Shown in pieces: positions 34,740 to 44,159 of a stretch of 57,655 nucleotides of DNA (the first letter of the stretch is position 1; every line of letters starts with the position of its first letter). The stretch is taken from assembly GCA_019118275.1 (NCBI GenBank), contig DWZH01000035.1, positions 1 to 57,655 of the forward strand. The letters are read 5' to 3'. The stretch comes from Candidatus Brachybacterium merdavium (GTDB taxonomy: Bacteria > Actinomycetota > Actinomycetes > Actinomycetales > Dermabacteraceae). The notes under the pieces are model-generated. The model did not search any database. It had not been told where the DNA came from and was given only the letters and a program-made list of their open reading frames with translations. Both the position numbers and the translations under genes were made by a program.

Positions 34740-36074
34740 GTGAAGATCCTCGTCATCGGCTCCGGGGGGCGGGAGCACGCGATCATCCGTCGCCTCTCCT
34801 CCGACGCCCCCGCTCCTGACCTGCACGCCGCGCCCGGCAATCCCGGGATCGCGGACCTCGCCACCTGCCATGAGGCCGTCACGACGCTCGACCTCGACGC
34901 CCAGGTGGAGCTGGCTGAGCAGATCCGCCCGGACCTGGTCATCATCGGCCCGGAGGCTCCTCTGGTCGAGGGCAGCGCCGACCGGCTGCGCGAGGCGGGT
35001 TTCACCGTCTTCGGGCCCTCGGCCGCCGCCGCAGTCCTGGAGGGCTCCAAGACCTGGGCGAAGGAGATCATGGCCGCGGCCTCCGTGCCGACCGCTGCCT
35101 CTGTGACCGTGACCGAGGTGGAGGAACTCGAGGCCGGGCTCGACCGGGTCAACCCGCGCGGCGAGGTCCCCTACGTGGTCAAGGCCGACGGTCTCGCCGC
35201 CGGCAAGGGGGTGGTGGTCACCACCGACCGCGAGGCCGCCCTCACCCACGGCCGCGCCGTGGTCCTCGCCGGCGGATCGGTGGTGCTCGAGGAGTTCCTC
35301 GACGGCCCCGAGGTGTCCCTGTTCTGCGTCAGCGACGGCTCCCGGGTGGTGCCGCTGGCCCCCGCCCAGGACTTCAAGCGGGCGCTGGACGAGGACGCGG
35401 GCCCCAACACCGGCGGCATGGGTGCCTACTCCCCGCTGCCGTGGGCCCCTCAGGACCTGTCCGAGCAGGTGGTGCGCACCGTCGCCCAGCCCACCATCGA
35501 CGAGATGGCCGCACGCGGCATCCCCTTCGTCGGCATCCTGTACTGCGGGCTGGCCCTGACCTCCCAGGGCCTGCGCGTAGTGGAGTTCAACGCCCGTTTC
35601 GGCGATCCCGAGACCCAGGTGGTGCTCGAGCGGTTGGCCTCGCCCCTGGCGCCGCTGCTGCTGGCCGCCGCTCGCGGCGACCTGCAGCAGGTCCCCGCGC
35701 CCCACTGGCACGACAAGGCCGCGGTGACCGTGGTCGTGGCCGCCTCCGGCTACCCCGCCCTGGTGCGCCTGGGCGATGAGATCGGCGGGCTCGAGCAGGC
35801 CCGGCAGCTGGGTGCGCACGTGATCCACGCCGGCACCGCTCGCCGGGACGACGGCGCGCTGGTCAGCTCCGGCGGACGCGTGCTGTCGGTCGTCGGCACC
35901 GGGCCCGACCTGAGCGTCGCCCGTGCCCGGGCGACCGCCGGGGCGCAGGCCATCGCCCTGGACGGCTGCCATCACCGCGGCGACATCGCCCGCGACGCCG
36001 CCGAGGCCCAGCAGGCGGTCGCCTCGCCATCGGATGCCGAGGCCGCTGCGACCGAGGGGAAGGCGGGAGCATGA
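34740..36074 (+). CDS. purD: Phosphoribosylamine-glycine ligase
   Basis: PurD is the second enzyme of de novo purine synthesis, an ATP-grasp ligase. From GTG 34740 it has 444 residues: VKILVIGSGGREHAI, VIIGPEAPLVEG, VVKADGLAAGKGVVV (ATP grasp), NTGGMGAYSP and VEFNARFGDPETQVVL. The C-terminal tail of about 25 residues is Ala-rich and variable. The start follows the conserved N-terminus and a leaderless promoter. Its stop overlaps the purC start (ATGA). Confidence 0.96.
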   Translation: MKILVIGSGGREHAIIRRLSSDAPAPDLHAAPGNPGIADLATCHEAVTTLDLDAQVELAEQIRPDLVIIGPEAPLVEGSADRLREAGFTVFGPSAAAAVLEGSKTWAKEIMAAASVPTAASVTVTEVEELEAGLDRVNPRGEVPYVVKADGLAAGKGVVVTTDREAALTHGRAVVLAGGSVVLEEFLDGPEVSLFCVSDGSRVVPLAPAQDFKRALDEDAGPNTGGMGAYSPLPWAPQDLSEQVVRTVAQPTIDEMAARGIPFVGILYCGLALTSQGLRVVEFNARFGDPETQVVLERLASPLAPLLLAAARGDLQQVPAPHWHDKAAVTVVVAASGYPALVRLGDEIGGLEQARQLGAHVIHAGTARRDDGALVSSGGRVLSVVGTGPDLSVARARATAGAQAIALDGCHHRGDIARDAAEAQQAVASPSDAEAAATEGKAGA

Positions 36075-36985
36075 CCCTGACCTCCACCCCGCTCGTCACC
36101 GCCCCCCGGCTCGAGGGCTGGGACCACGTCATCAGCGGCAAGGTCCGCGAGCTGTACGTGCCCGCCGGCGTGGATCCCGCCGCCGCCACCGAGGTGCTGG
36201 TGCTGGCCACCGACCGGATCAGCGCCTACGACCACTCCCTGCAGCCCGGTATCCCTGACAAGGGCCGCCTGCTGACCGGGATCTCCCTGTTCTGGTTCGA
36301 GCAGCTGGCCGATCTGGTCCCCCATCACGTGCTCTCCGCGACCGAGGTGCCCGAGGCCGTCGCCGGGCGCGCACTGCGCTGCCGTGGCCTGGACATGGTG
36401 CCCCTGGAGTGCATCGCCCGCGGCTATCTGACCGGTTCGGGGCTGGCCGATTACCGCGCCGGCGGCGCCGTCGGCGGTCACGTGCTGCCCAGCGGCCTGG
36501 TCGAGGCCTCCCGTCTGGACCCGGCCATCTTCACCCCCTCCACCAAGGCCGAGGCCGGGGAGCACGACGAGAACATCACCGTCGGCCAGGCCCGGGAGTG
36601 GCTGGGCGATCAGCTCGCCGGTCAGCTCGAGGAGCTGACCTTGGCCGTCTACGAGCGGGCGCGGCAGATCGCCGCCGAGCGCGGGATCCTGCTGGCCGAC
36701 ACCAAGCTGGAGTTCGGCCGTTCCCGCCTCGACGGCACCCTGCTGCTGGGCGATGAGGTGCTGACCCCCGACTCCAGCCGCTTCTGGTCGGCCGACGGCT
36801 ACCGCGAGGGGCAGGTGCAGCCGAGCCTGGACAAGCAGTTCGTGCGCGACTGGCTGACCTCACCGGCCTCCGGCTGGCATCGCGGCTCCGACGTGCCTCC
36901 GCCCGAGCTGCCGGCCGAGGTGGTCGCACAGACGCGGGCACGCTACGTCGAGGCCTACGAGAGGCTCACCGGCCGAACGTTCTGA
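36071..36985 (+). CDS. purC: SAICAR synthetase
   Basis: PurC joins aspartate to CAIR in purine synthesis. The 304 residues include GKVRELYV (ATP loop), VLATDRISAYDHSLQPGIPDKG, LECIARGYLTGSG, and LADTKLEFGR with VLTPDSSRFW, all typical. It is coupled to purD by a four-base overlap. No hairpin terminator is seen; short pyrimidine-rich repeats follow. Confidence 0.96.
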   Translation: MTLTSTPLVTAPRLEGWDHVISGKVRELYVPAGVDPAAATEVLVLATDRISAYDHSLQPGIPDKGRLLTGISLFWFEQLADLVPHHVLSATEVPEAVAGRALRCRGLDMVPLECIARGYLTGSGLADYRAGGAVGGHVLPSGLVEASRLDPAIFTPSTKAEAGEHDENITVGQAREWLGDQLAGQLEELTLAVYERARQIAAERGILLADTKLEFGRSRLDGTLLLGDEVLTPDSSRFWSADGYREGQVQPSLDKQFVRDWLTSPASGWHRGSDVPPPELPAEVVAQTRARYVEAYERLTGRTF

Positions 36986-37009
36986 CCCCTTCGTCCTGCC
37001 CATCGGCTG

Positions 37010-37037
37010 TGACCTCTCGGCTCTGACCTCTCGGCTC
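37010..37037. repeat. 14-bp perfect tandem duplication after purC
   Basis: TGACCTCTCGGCTC occurs twice head to tail. Degenerate echoes (CCTTCTCG, TGACCCCTCGGC) continue to about 37093, filling the purC-PCMT gap. Confidence 0.75.
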
Positions 37038-37113
37038 CTAGTCCTCGACCCGGCCTTCTCGATCCTGCCTTCTCGGCCCTGACCCCTCGGCGCCGCCCGT
37101 TGCCGGCACCGCC

Positions 37114-37695
37114 TCATGCGTCCTCGACGAGCGGCACGAAGCGGAAGGCCCCGTGCTCGGTGGTGGCCACCTCATCGCCGTCGCGAGTGACCCGCAGCAT
37201 CGTGGAGGCCACTGGGATCACCATCACCGCCCCGTCGGCCAGCTGCTCGACCAGGGAGGGCGGCAGCTGGTCCGCTTCGGCCGAGACCAGGATCCGGTCG
37301 AAGGGGCCGTCCTTCGGGGCACCGAGCACTCCCGGGCTCGCGGCCCGGATCTCGGCGTGCGGTCCGGTGCCGGCCTCGGCCAGGGCGCGGCGGGCCGGTT
37401 CGATCAGCTCCGCCTGCCGTTCCACGCCGATCACCTGACCGCTCTGCCCGACCAGTTGGGCGAGCAGAGCGGTGGTCCAGCCGGAGCCGGCCCCCAGATC
37501 CAGCACTCGCTGCCCGGCCCGGACGTCGAGCAGCGTCAGCATGGTGGCGACGGTGTAGGGCTGGGAGTTGGTCTGCCCGTGCCCGATCGGCACGGGCGCG
37601 TCGACGTGGGCGTGATGACGCTGGTCCGGAGGCAGGAACGGCGACCGTGGGACCGCGCGCATCGCCTGCTCGACGAGATCGTTCGCTGGTGTCAT
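37114..37695 (-). CDS. Protein-L-isoaspartate O-methyltransferase-like protein
   Basis: This is an SAM-dependent methyltransferase of the PCMT family, which starts repair of isoaspartyl residues. The 193 residues include IGHGQTNSQPYTVATML (substrate/PCMT motif), VLDLGAGSGWTTALLAQL (SAM motif I) and GPFDRILVSAEADQLP (motif II). It is slightly short and has SAEAD in place of the usual TAA(A/C). GGAGGAG precedes ATG 37695. The MBL gene ends 42 bases upstream, so co-transcription is likely. Confidence 0.87.
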   Translation of the reverse strand: MTPANDLVEQAMRAVPRSPFLPPDQRHHAHVDAPVPIGHGQTNSQPYTVATMLTLLDVRAGQRVLDLGAGSGWTTALLAQLVGQSGQVIGVERQAELIEPARRALAEAGTGPHAEIRAASPGVLGAPKDGPFDRILVSAEADQLPPSLVEQLADGAVMVIPVASTMLRVTRDGDEVATTEHGAFRFVPLVEDA

Positions 37696-37737
37696 GATCG
37701 TGCTCCTCCGCTCGGTGACGGTTCTGCGCCGCGGCCC

Positions 37738-38490
37738 TCAGGTGATCTCGACCAGGCGATCCTCGGGCCAGTCCCGCACCTCCGTGCCCTCCGGGGCGAG
37801 AGTGGTGGCCTGGCGCAGGTAGATGGGCCGGCCGACGTCGCTGGCGACCGCGTCGTGCACCGGCAGGGCCAGCTTCGGCCCGACCGCGCGCAGGAAATCG
37901 ATGGTCTCAGCCATCTTCGACCAGGGCGCGACCACGGCGAAGGCCAGGGCGTCGATGCCATGGAACTCCTGGAGCGGTTCCAGGGAATCCCCGGTGACTC
38001 CGAGGCGGGGACCGTCGCCCGCCGAGAGCACCAGGCCGATGTTGCCCACCCGGGGGATGTCGGGATGGATGATCGCGTGGTGTCCTCCCACCGCGGCGAT
38101 CCGCAGCGGCGCGTTCCCGCCGACCGCGTCGAACTCGTGTGCCGCTCCTGCGGCCAGCGGCATCAGCTGCCCCAGGCCGACCGGGGGGTCGGCCACGGCG
38201 TCGCCGTCTCCGGCGCCCCTCTCCTCCGGGGAGGGCTCGCCGAGCTGGGCGGCGGTCTCCGGCTCGGCGATCACCACTGCCTGGGGGCTGGCCGCGAGCA
38301 GGTCGGCGAGCAGGACCGGGTCGAGGTGATCGGGGTGCTGATGGGTGACGGCGATGATGTCGATGCCGGTCAGGACGTCGGTCGGGAGGTCCCGCACCGC
38401 CTGGCCGCTGAAGCCTCCCGGGTCGATCAGGATCGTGCGCCCGGCGGTCTCCACCAGCAGACAGGAGTGGACAAGGTGACGGATCTTCAT
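37738..38490 (-). CDS. Metallo-beta-lactamase-fold hydrolase
   Basis: This 250-residue protein belongs to the UlaG-like/metal-dependent hydrolase branch. It has a zinc-binding THQHPDHLD (about 49-57), a HSCLLVE first strand, GGHHAIIHP and VTGDSLEPL for further metal ligands. The HxHxDH motif reads HQHPDH, which is intact. An Asp/Glu/Gly-rich insertion lies near residues 86-103. Its substrate cannot be deduced. GGGAGG precedes ATG 38490. Confidence 0.85.
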   Translation of the reverse strand: MKIRHLVHSCLLVETAGRTILIDPGGFSGQAVRDLPTDVLTGIDIIAVTHQHPDHLDPVLLADLLAASPQAVVIAEPETAAQLGEPSPEERGAGDGDAVADPPVGLGQLMPLAAGAAHEFDAVGGNAPLRIAAVGGHHAIIHPDIPRVGNIGLVLSAGDGPRLGVTGDSLEPLQEFHGIDALAFAVVAPWSKMAETIDFLRAVGPKLALPVHDAVASDVGRPIYLRQATTLAPEGTEVRDWPEDRLVEIT

Positions 38491-38790
38491 CGTTGCCTCC
38501 CGGCATCGTCGACGTCGGTCCCCACGAATCTAACCTGCCGCGCCGGATAGGCCCAGGGACGGGGCCATCCCGGGGCCGACGAGGCCGACGGGCGTGACCG
38601 ACAGGGCCGACAGGGCCGACGGACCGGCACCTCCCTGGACCGGACGAACCGCGCGGCCCGGTCCCGGTTACGATGTTCCGGTCAGCACCGGACGCGGGCG
38701 CTTCGGACCCCCGGACGGTCTGCCGGGGCGCACCGCGCCCGCCCTCGACCTGCGGCACCCCGCAGCCCCCTCGACCCCAGGAGAGTGCCC
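38491..38790. promoter_or_regulatory. Divergent gap upstream of purS with possible -10
   Basis: This 300-base gap carries TACGAT at 38669-38674 as a possible -10 for purSQ, leaving a leader of about 110 bases. A short CGACAGGGC tandem lies near 38598-38618. The AGGAG ribosome site for purS is at 38779-38783. No riboswitch was recognised. Confidence 0.35.
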
Positions 38791-39054
38791 ATGCCACGCG
38801 TCGTGGTCCACGTCATGCCGAAGCCGGAGATCCTCGACCCGCAGGGGAAGGCCGTCGCCGCCGCTCTGCCGCGCCTGGGCTTCGAGGGGATCTCCTCGGT
38901 GCGCCAGGGCAAGCGTTTCGAGCTCGACGTCGACGGTGAGATCACCGAGGAGGTGCTCGCCTCCCTGCGGGAGGCCGCCACCACGCTGTTGTCCAACCCG
39001 GTGATCGAGGATGTCGTCTCCATCGACGTCGAGGGTGCGGAGGATCAGGGCTGA
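38791..39054 (+). CDS. purS: FGAM synthase subunit PurS
   Basis: PurS bridges PurL and PurQ in the three-subunit FGAM synthetase. The 87 residues begin [22 protein letters not shown] and contain [18 protein letters not shown], matching the family's length and fold. ATG 38791 lies seven bases after AGGAG; a GTG at 38785 is too close to that site. It overlaps purQ by one base (TGATG). Confidence 0.96.
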   Translation: MPRVVVHVMPKPEILDPQGKAVAAALPRLGFEGISSVRQGKRFELDVDGEITEEVLASLREAATTLLSNPVIEDVVSIDVEGAEDQG

Positions 39055-39779
39055 TGCGTATCGGTGTGGTGACCTTCCCCGGCACGCTCGATGACCGTGA
39101 TGCGCTGCGCGCGGTGTCGATCGCCGGTGCCGACGCGGTGGCGCTGTGGCACGGAGAGGACGATCTGCAGGGCGTCGAGGCGATCGTGCTGCCCGGCGGC
39201 TTCTCCTATGGCGACTACCTGCGGGCCGGAGCCATCAGCCGCTTCGCGCCGGTGATGGACAAGGTGGTCGACGCCGCCCGTGGCGGGATGCCCGTGCTGG
39301 GCATCTGCAATGGCTTCCAGATCCTGTGCGAGACCCATCTGTTGCCCGGGGCGATGATCAAGAACGCCCACCGCGGGTTCATCTGCCGTGACCAGCCGCT
39401 GACGGTCGAGAACAACCGCACCGCCTGGACCACCGGGTACGAGCCCGGGCAGGTCATCCGGATCCCGCTGAAGAACCAGGACGGCCAGTACGTGGCCGAT
39501 GAGAGCACCCTGGCCGAGCTGGAGGGCGAGGGGCGGGTGGTGTTCCGCTACGCCGCCGGCGCCACCCACGGCCCGGCCGGTTTCGAGATCAACCCCAACG
39601 GCTCGCGCCACGACATCGCCGGCATCACCAACGCCGAGGGCAACGTCGTGGGGCTCATGCCCCATCCCGAGCACGCCGTCGAGGCCGGCTTCGGTCCCGA
39701 TCAGCCCGGCCAGGGCACCCGCACCGGCACCGACGGTCTGGCCATGTTCACCTCGGTGCTGCGCAGCATGGTCAGCTGA
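39054..39779 (+). CDS. purQ: FGAM synthase glutaminase subunit PurQ
   Basis: This class I glutamine amidotransferase supplies ammonia to PurL. The 241 residues have the catalytic triad C85 (VLGICNGFQ), H204 and E206 (MPHPEHAVE). [17 protein letters not shown] is also typical. It is translationally coupled to purS. purL, the partner subunit, is about 14 kb downstream rather than adjacent. Confidence 0.97.
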   Translation: MRIGVVTFPGTLDDRDALRAVSIAGADAVALWHGEDDLQGVEAIVLPGGFSYGDYLRAGAISRFAPVMDKVVDAARGGMPVLGICNGFQILCETHLLPGAMIKNAHRGFICRDQPLTVENNRTAWTTGYEPGQVIRIPLKNQDGQYVADESTLAELEGEGRVVFRYAAGATHGPAGFEINPNGSRHDIAGITNAEGNVVGLMPHPEHAVEAGFGPDQPGQGTRTGTDGLAMFTSVLRSMVS

Positions 39780-39791
39780 CCGCTGGACCAC

Positions 39792-41126
39792 TCAACCGCT
39801 CGGCCGCGCAACCGCTCGGCCGCGCTCGGTCCCGCCACCGCGCACAGTCCCGCCGCCACGCTCAGTCGCGGACCACGCCCAGTCACGGACTGCGCTGAGC
39901 ACGGTGAAGCGGCGGTCCCGCGCCTGCTGGCGGGTCGCTCCGATGCGGGCCTCGACTTCGGGGCGGTAGCGCAGGTGGGAGTTGTGGACGAACCACAGCT
40001 GCCCGCGCGGCCGCAGCACCCGGGCCGCGGCGTCCAGCAGCTCCTGCACCAGGGTGGCGTCGATGACGGTGCCGTCGTGGAAGGGCGGGTTCAGCAGCAC
40101 CAGGTCGGCGCTGCCCGTCTCCTCACGGGCCAGGGAATGGTCCCAGGTCACCCGTACGGCGTCGCGGGTGAGGCCGGATGCCTCGAGGGTCGCCCGGGTG
40201 GAGGCGACCGCCTCGGCGTCGTCATCGCTGCCCAGCACCTGCGCCTCGGGCAGGGCGGCGGCCAGATAGGCAGTCAGCAGTCCGTTGCCGCAGCCCAGGT
40301 CGATGGCGCTGCCTGCGGTGGTCTCCCCGGCGGACACGGACCGGTCCAGCCTCTCCAGCAGCAGCATGCTGCCGGCGTCGGCCCGGGCCCCGCCGAAGAC
40401 CCCACCGATCCCGTGCAGGCTGAGCTTCCGCAGAACTCCGCGCACCGAGAGCCGCGCGGTCCCCGCCGCGGGCTGCGGAGCAGGCGCCTCGGGGCGGGGG
40501 CCGCTCGCGATCAGGGCGCGGGACTTGCCGATGCCGCGAGAGGCGCGCACCTCGGTGAAGGAGGAAGCCAGCACCTCGTTCTGGGAGCGGGTCATGTGCT
40601 TCACGCGTCCCCCGGCGATGACGGTGACGTCCTCGCCCCCGGTGGTGCGGGCATGCGCGGCCAGGCGTCGGGCCAAGTCGTCCAGAGCCGCCAGGGCCTT
40701 CGGCAGCCGCATCAGCACCAGGTTCGCCTCCGCCTCGGCGAGGAATTCCTCGAGGTCGAGGGGCTGATCACCGCCGGCGACTCGCAGCCGGCCGTTGGCG
40801 CACTGCGCGGCGAACCGTTCGGTGAGTGCGGCGCTCTCGGCATGGGAGACGTTCCAGGACCACACCCGGGCACCGGCGTGCTTCTCGGTGCGGGCCAGGG
40901 CGGCAGCGGTCAGCTCCCCAGTGGTGTCGCCGACGACGACCACCTCACCGCGGCTGCCCGGCCCCTCCTCGGCCGAACGGAGGATCACCCGCTCGGTCTG
41001 GTCCAGCGCAGGCTGGGCGAGCCCGGGATGGACGGGGGCGGGACTCTCGGGCACGGGCTGGCCGGGTGCCAGCTGGTCGGGCCCGGGCTGGACGGGGGCG
41101 CGGTCCCGGTCTGCATCGGCGGTCAT
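39792..41126 (-). CDS. RlmG/RsmC-like class I methyltransferase
   Basis: This 444-residue SAM-dependent methyltransferase resembles RlmG, the 23S rRNA G1835 N2-methyltransferase. It has a degenerate N-terminal methyltransferase-like half and a C-terminal catalytic half with AIDLGCGNGLLTAYLA (SAM motif) and the amino-methyltransferase motif NPPFHDG. Pro/Gln/Ala-rich repeats occupy about residues 10-42, and a Gly/Thr/Arg-rich tail ends the protein. Both termini are encoded by DNA repeats. Its start overlaps the pirin stop (ATGA). Confidence 0.85.
   Translation of the reverse strand: MTADADRDRAPVQPGPDQLAPGQPVPESPAPVHPGLAQPALDQTERVILRSAEEGPGSRGEVVVVGDTTGELTAAALARTEKHAGARVWSWNVSHAESAALTERFAAQCANGRLRVAGGDQPLDLEEFLAEAEANLVLMRLPKALAALDDLARRLAAHARTTGGEDVTVIAGGRVKHMTRSQNEVLASSFTEVRASRGIGKSRALIASGPRPEAPAPQPAAGTARLSVRGVLRKLSLHGIGGVFGGARADAGSMLLLERLDRSVSAGETTAGSAIDLGCGNGLLTAYLAAALPEAQVLGSDDDAEAVASTRATLEASGLTRDAVRVTWDHSLAREETGSADLVLLNPPFHDGTVIDATLVQELLDAAARVLRPRGQLWFVHNSHLRYRPEVEARIGATRQQARDRRFTVLSAVRDWAWSATERGGGTVRGGGTERGRAVARPSG
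39793..39824. repeat. 16-bp perfect tandem duplication at the stop of the RlmG-like gene
   Basis: CAACCGCTCGGCCGCG occurs twice, beginning within the stop codon (39794-39792 on the minus strand) and running into the coding 3' end. Related CAGTC/CGCAC-type copies extend to about 39890. Confidence 0.8.
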
Positions 41127-42169
41127 CGGGCAACCCTGCCCATGCGGCCCCGTGAACGCAACTCACCGCCGGGCAGCCGGGGCGCCGGCAGCGCCTGCGG
41201 GGTGTGCGGGGCGAAGGGGCCGAACTGCTCGGCGTCGGCCGCCAGTCCTCCACGCCGGCGAGCGATGTCCGCGATCGGGGCCTCGGCGAACTCGAGCTCG
41301 ACCCCGATCTCGGCCTGGTAGCGGGCGCGGAACTCCACGATCTCCTCATGGGTGCGGCCGACGAAGTTCCACCACATGATGATGTCCTCCCTCAGTGGCT
41401 CACCGCCCAGGAACATCAGCCGCAGCGGCTCCTCGGACCCGGCGTTGATCTCGAGGTGGTCCGCACCATCGGGGACGACGATCAGGTCCGTGCGCTCGGC
41501 GGTGCTCTCTTGATCGCCGCTGCGCAGGCGTGCCGTGCCGCGATCGATCAGCACCCCGTACTCATGGGTGGCATCGAGGTCGATGGTCAGGCCCCGGCCG
41601 GCTTCGAGGTCTATCTGGGCCATCTCCAGGGCGTCATCGGTGATCACCGGGCTGGTGTCGGTCAGGTTCCCTCCCGCGTCGTCGCTCGCGCGCAGGCTGC
41701 CCAGGCCCACCCGGGCGCGGGCGTGGGCGGTCCTCTGCTCGACCGGAGTGTGCACGCGGAACTCCTGTTCGCGGAAGCGGACCCGGTCGGGCAGGGCGTA
41801 CCAGAGCTGGACGCCGTGCAGGACGGTGGTGTCGTTGGTGGAGAACTCCGAGTGGGTGATGCCGGATCCGGCGACCATCAGGTCCACGTCTCCCGGCCGC
41901 ACCAGGGCGTGGCTGCCGATCGAATCGCGGTGGGTGATCGCCCCCTCGAACAGCCACGACACCGTCGCCAGCCCTGTGTGGGGGTGGCGGGCCACCTGCA
42001 TGCCGCCGGTCTCCGTGAGGTCGTCGGGCCCGAAGTGGTCCACGAAGCACCAGCCACCGATCAGCGAGGTGCGGCGGGCCGGCAAGGTGCGGTGGACGGT
42101 CATCCCCCGCGGCCTGCCCAGAGGCACGTCCCGGGCCTCTAGCAGCACGAAGTCCTCGAAGTCGCTCAT
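41123..42169 (-). CDS. Pirin-family protein
   Basis: This bicupin of the pirin family has 348 residues; some members are quercetinases, while others have undefined redox or regulatory roles. Family motifs are GWCFVDHFGPDD, VARHPHTGLATVSWLFEGAITHRDS and AGSGITHSEFS, giving the metal-binding histidines and glutamate. WWNFVGRTHEEI lies near the C-terminus. TAGACT at 42182-42177 ends seven bases before ATG 42169 (leaderless pattern). It is coupled to the RlmG-like gene. Confidence 0.92.
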   Translation of the reverse strand: MSDFEDFVLLEARDVPLGRPRGMTVHRTLPARRTSLIGGWCFVDHFGPDDLTETGGMQVARHPHTGLATVSWLFEGAITHRDSIGSHALVRPGDVDLMVAGSGITHSEFSTNDTTVLHGVQLWYALPDRVRFREQEFRVHTPVEQRTAHARARVGLGSLRASDDAGGNLTDTSPVITDDALEMAQIDLEAGRGLTIDLDATHEYGVLIDRGTARLRSGDQESTAERTDLIVVPDGADHLEINAGSEEPLRLMFLGGEPLREDIIMWWNFVGRTHEEIVEFRARYQAEIGVELEFAEAPIADIARRRGGLAADAEQFGPFAPHTPQALPAPRLPGGELRSRGRMGRVAR

Positions 42170-42219
42170 GGCAGGGAGTCTAGGAGTGCTGCGCCCCCGT
42201 CACGGCCGCCGCGGCGCGC

Positions 42220-42319
42220 GGGCACAGCAGGCAACACGCGGGTGCAGCAGACGGCACGCGGATGCAGGGGGCGACGCCCGAGCGCAGCAGGTGACACGCA
42301 GGCGCAGCAAGCGGGCGCA
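42220..42319. repeat. Five tandem copies of a degenerate 20-bp repeat
   Basis: Units at 42220-42239, 42240-42259, 42260-42279, 42280-42299 and 42300-42319 follow GRGYGCAGCAGRCRRCACGC. They occupy the start of the 313-base gap between pirin and the glutamate-synthase-like gene. Confidence 0.85.
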
Positions 42320-42391
42320 GCAACGTGCCGACGCGCCGCCGTCCCTCTCAGCCGTCCGCGGTCGGAGGTCCGTGCGAGGATGGAGACCTGC

Positions 42392-42407
42392 CGTGATGTG
42401 CGTCACG
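42392..42407. promoter_or_regulatory. CRP/GlxR-like palindrome
   Basis: CGTGA-TGTGCG-TCACG matches the GTGA-N6-TCAC core of CRP/FNR-family sites, 76 bases before the glutamate-synthase-like ATG. In corynebacteria and mycobacteria such sites bind GlxR or CRP. Function here is inferred. Confidence 0.45.
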
Positions 42408-42482
42408 GAGGTGACCGCTCCGCGGGGAACGACGGAGATCGGGACCGTGGCCGCACCTGCCGCGTTCAGTTCAGGAGCCCTG

Positions 42483-44024
42483 ATGCCGCCCCGTCCCTCC
42501 GCACGATCCGCCCTCGCCACAGCTCTCGGCGCCGCCGGTGCCGCCCTGGGCGGTCTGGCCGCCCATGACCTTACTCAGAAGCGCCACACCATCCTGCGGA
42601 TCTACCCGGTCATCGGCCATATGCGATATCTGCTCGAAGGGCTGCGACCTGAGATCCAGCAGTACTTCATCGAACGCAACTGGGACGGCCGCCCGTTCGA
42701 CCGCGACGTGCGCACCATCATCTACGAACGCGCGAAAGGCATACACGGCGAACAGCCTTTCGGTACCGAGCGCGACGTGAACGCCTCCGGCTACGAGTAC
42801 CTCGTCCACTCCATCGCCCCGGTCCCCACCCCCGAGGACCCGCCACGCGTGATGATCGGCGGACCGGACTGCACGCAGCCGTACTCGATGGCCCTGCTCA
42901 ACATCTCCGCGATGAGCTTCGGCTCGCTGTCCGCCAACGCGATCCGCGCCCTGAACAAGGGCGCGCAGATGGGTGGCTTCGCCCACGACACCGGTGAGGG
43001 CTCCCTCTCGCCCTACCACGAGGAGATGGGCGGGGACCTGGTCTGGGAGCTGGGGACCGGCTACTTCGGTGCCCGCACGAAGGACGGCTTGCTCGATGAC
43101 GGCATCTTCCGTGAGAAAGCCACGAAAGAGCAGGTCAAATGCATCTCCGTGAAGCTCAGCCAAGGCGCGAAGCCGGGTACCGGCGGCGTGCTGCCCGCCC
43201 CGAAGGTCTCCGCGGAGATCGCGGAGGTCCGCGGTGTTCCCGAGGGCGAGAAATGCGTGTCGCCCCCAGCCCATGCGATGTTCTCGACCCCGGTCGAGCT
43301 CATCGAGTTCCTGGCCCATCTGCGGCAGCTGTCGGGCGGCAAACCGGTCGGCATCAAGCTCTGCGTCGGCAGCCGGGTGGAGGTGCTCGCCCTGTGCAAG
43401 GCGATGCTGCAGGTCGGGACCGCCCCGGACTTCATCACCGTGGACGGGGCCGAGGGCGGTACCGGTGCGGCACCGCTCGAATTCGAGGACCATATGGGCA
43501 TGCCGCTCACCCAAGGCTTGATGACCGTGCACAACGCGCTGGTGGGTACCGGGCTGCGCGAGCGCGTCCGCCTGGGTGCCTCCGGGAAGGTCGCCGCCGG
43601 CAATGACATCGTCAAGCGCATCATCCAGGGCGCCGACTTCACCAACTCCGCTCGCGCGATGATGATGGCCATCGGCTGCATCCAGGCCCAGCGTTGCCAC
43701 ACCGACCGCTGCCCCACCGGGGTCACCACCCAGGACCCGCGTCGCCAGTGGGGTCTCGTCGTCGAGGACAAGTCAGTGCGGGTGCGGCAGTACCAGGAGG
43801 GAACGGTCGCGGAGGCTGTGAAGATCATGGCGGCGATGGGGGTGTCCCACCCCTCGCAGCTGCAGCCGTGGATGCTGCGTCGGAACCTCTCCCAGACCGC
43901 CAACGCCTCCTACGCGACGCTGTACGAATGGCTCGAACCCGACGAGCTCCTAGCCGAGCCGCCCGAGGCGTGGGCACCGGCATGGGACGCCGCCACCCCC
44001 GACGCCTTCGGGAGCCACGCCTGA
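42483..44024 (+). CDS. FMN-binding glutamate synthase family protein
   Basis: This is a stand-alone version of the GOGAT synthase domain (FMN and 3Fe-4S), not a full GltB. The 513 residues start with an Ala/Gly-rich membrane-anchor-like helix. The (beta/alpha)8 FMN domain follows, with AMSFGSLSANAIRALNKGA, GAKPGTGGVLPAPKV and TVDGAEGGTGAAPLEF. Cluster cysteines are C399, C405 and C410. There is no glutaminase domain, so ammonia or another partner must supply nitrogen, if it makes glutamate at all. AGGAG (42473-42477) fixes ATG 42483. Confidence 0.9.
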   Translation: MPPRPSARSALATALGAAGAALGGLAAHDLTQKRHTILRIYPVIGHMRYLLEGLRPEIQQYFIERNWDGRPFDRDVRTIIYERAKGIHGEQPFGTERDVNASGYEYLVHSIAPVPTPEDPPRVMIGGPDCTQPYSMALLNISAMSFGSLSANAIRALNKGAQMGGFAHDTGEGSLSPYHEEMGGDLVWELGTGYFGARTKDGLLDDGIFREKATKEQVKCISVKLSQGAKPGTGGVLPAPKVSAEIAEVRGVPEGEKCVSPPAHAMFSTPVELIEFLAHLRQLSGGKPVGIKLCVGSRVEVLALCKAMLQVGTAPDFITVDGAEGGTGAAPLEFEDHMGMPLTQGLMTVHNALVGTGLRERVRLGASGKVAAGNDIVKRIIQGADFTNSARAMMMAIGCIQAQRCHTDRCPTGVTTQDPRRQWGLVVEDKSVRVRQYQEGTVAEAVKIMAAMGVSHPSQLQPWMLRRNLSQTANASYATLYEWLEPDELLAEPPEAWAPAWDAATPDAFGSHA

Positions 44025-44159
44025 ACCGAACGGCAGCCGCGCGCCGGCACCGGCCCAGCGCTCACTCGAGAGTGCTGTCGGAGGCCGGGGCCGACGATCC
44101 GGGCCTCCTCTTCGGGCCCAGGCTGAAGGTGGCCTCGATCAGCCTCCGCCGGCCTGCCC

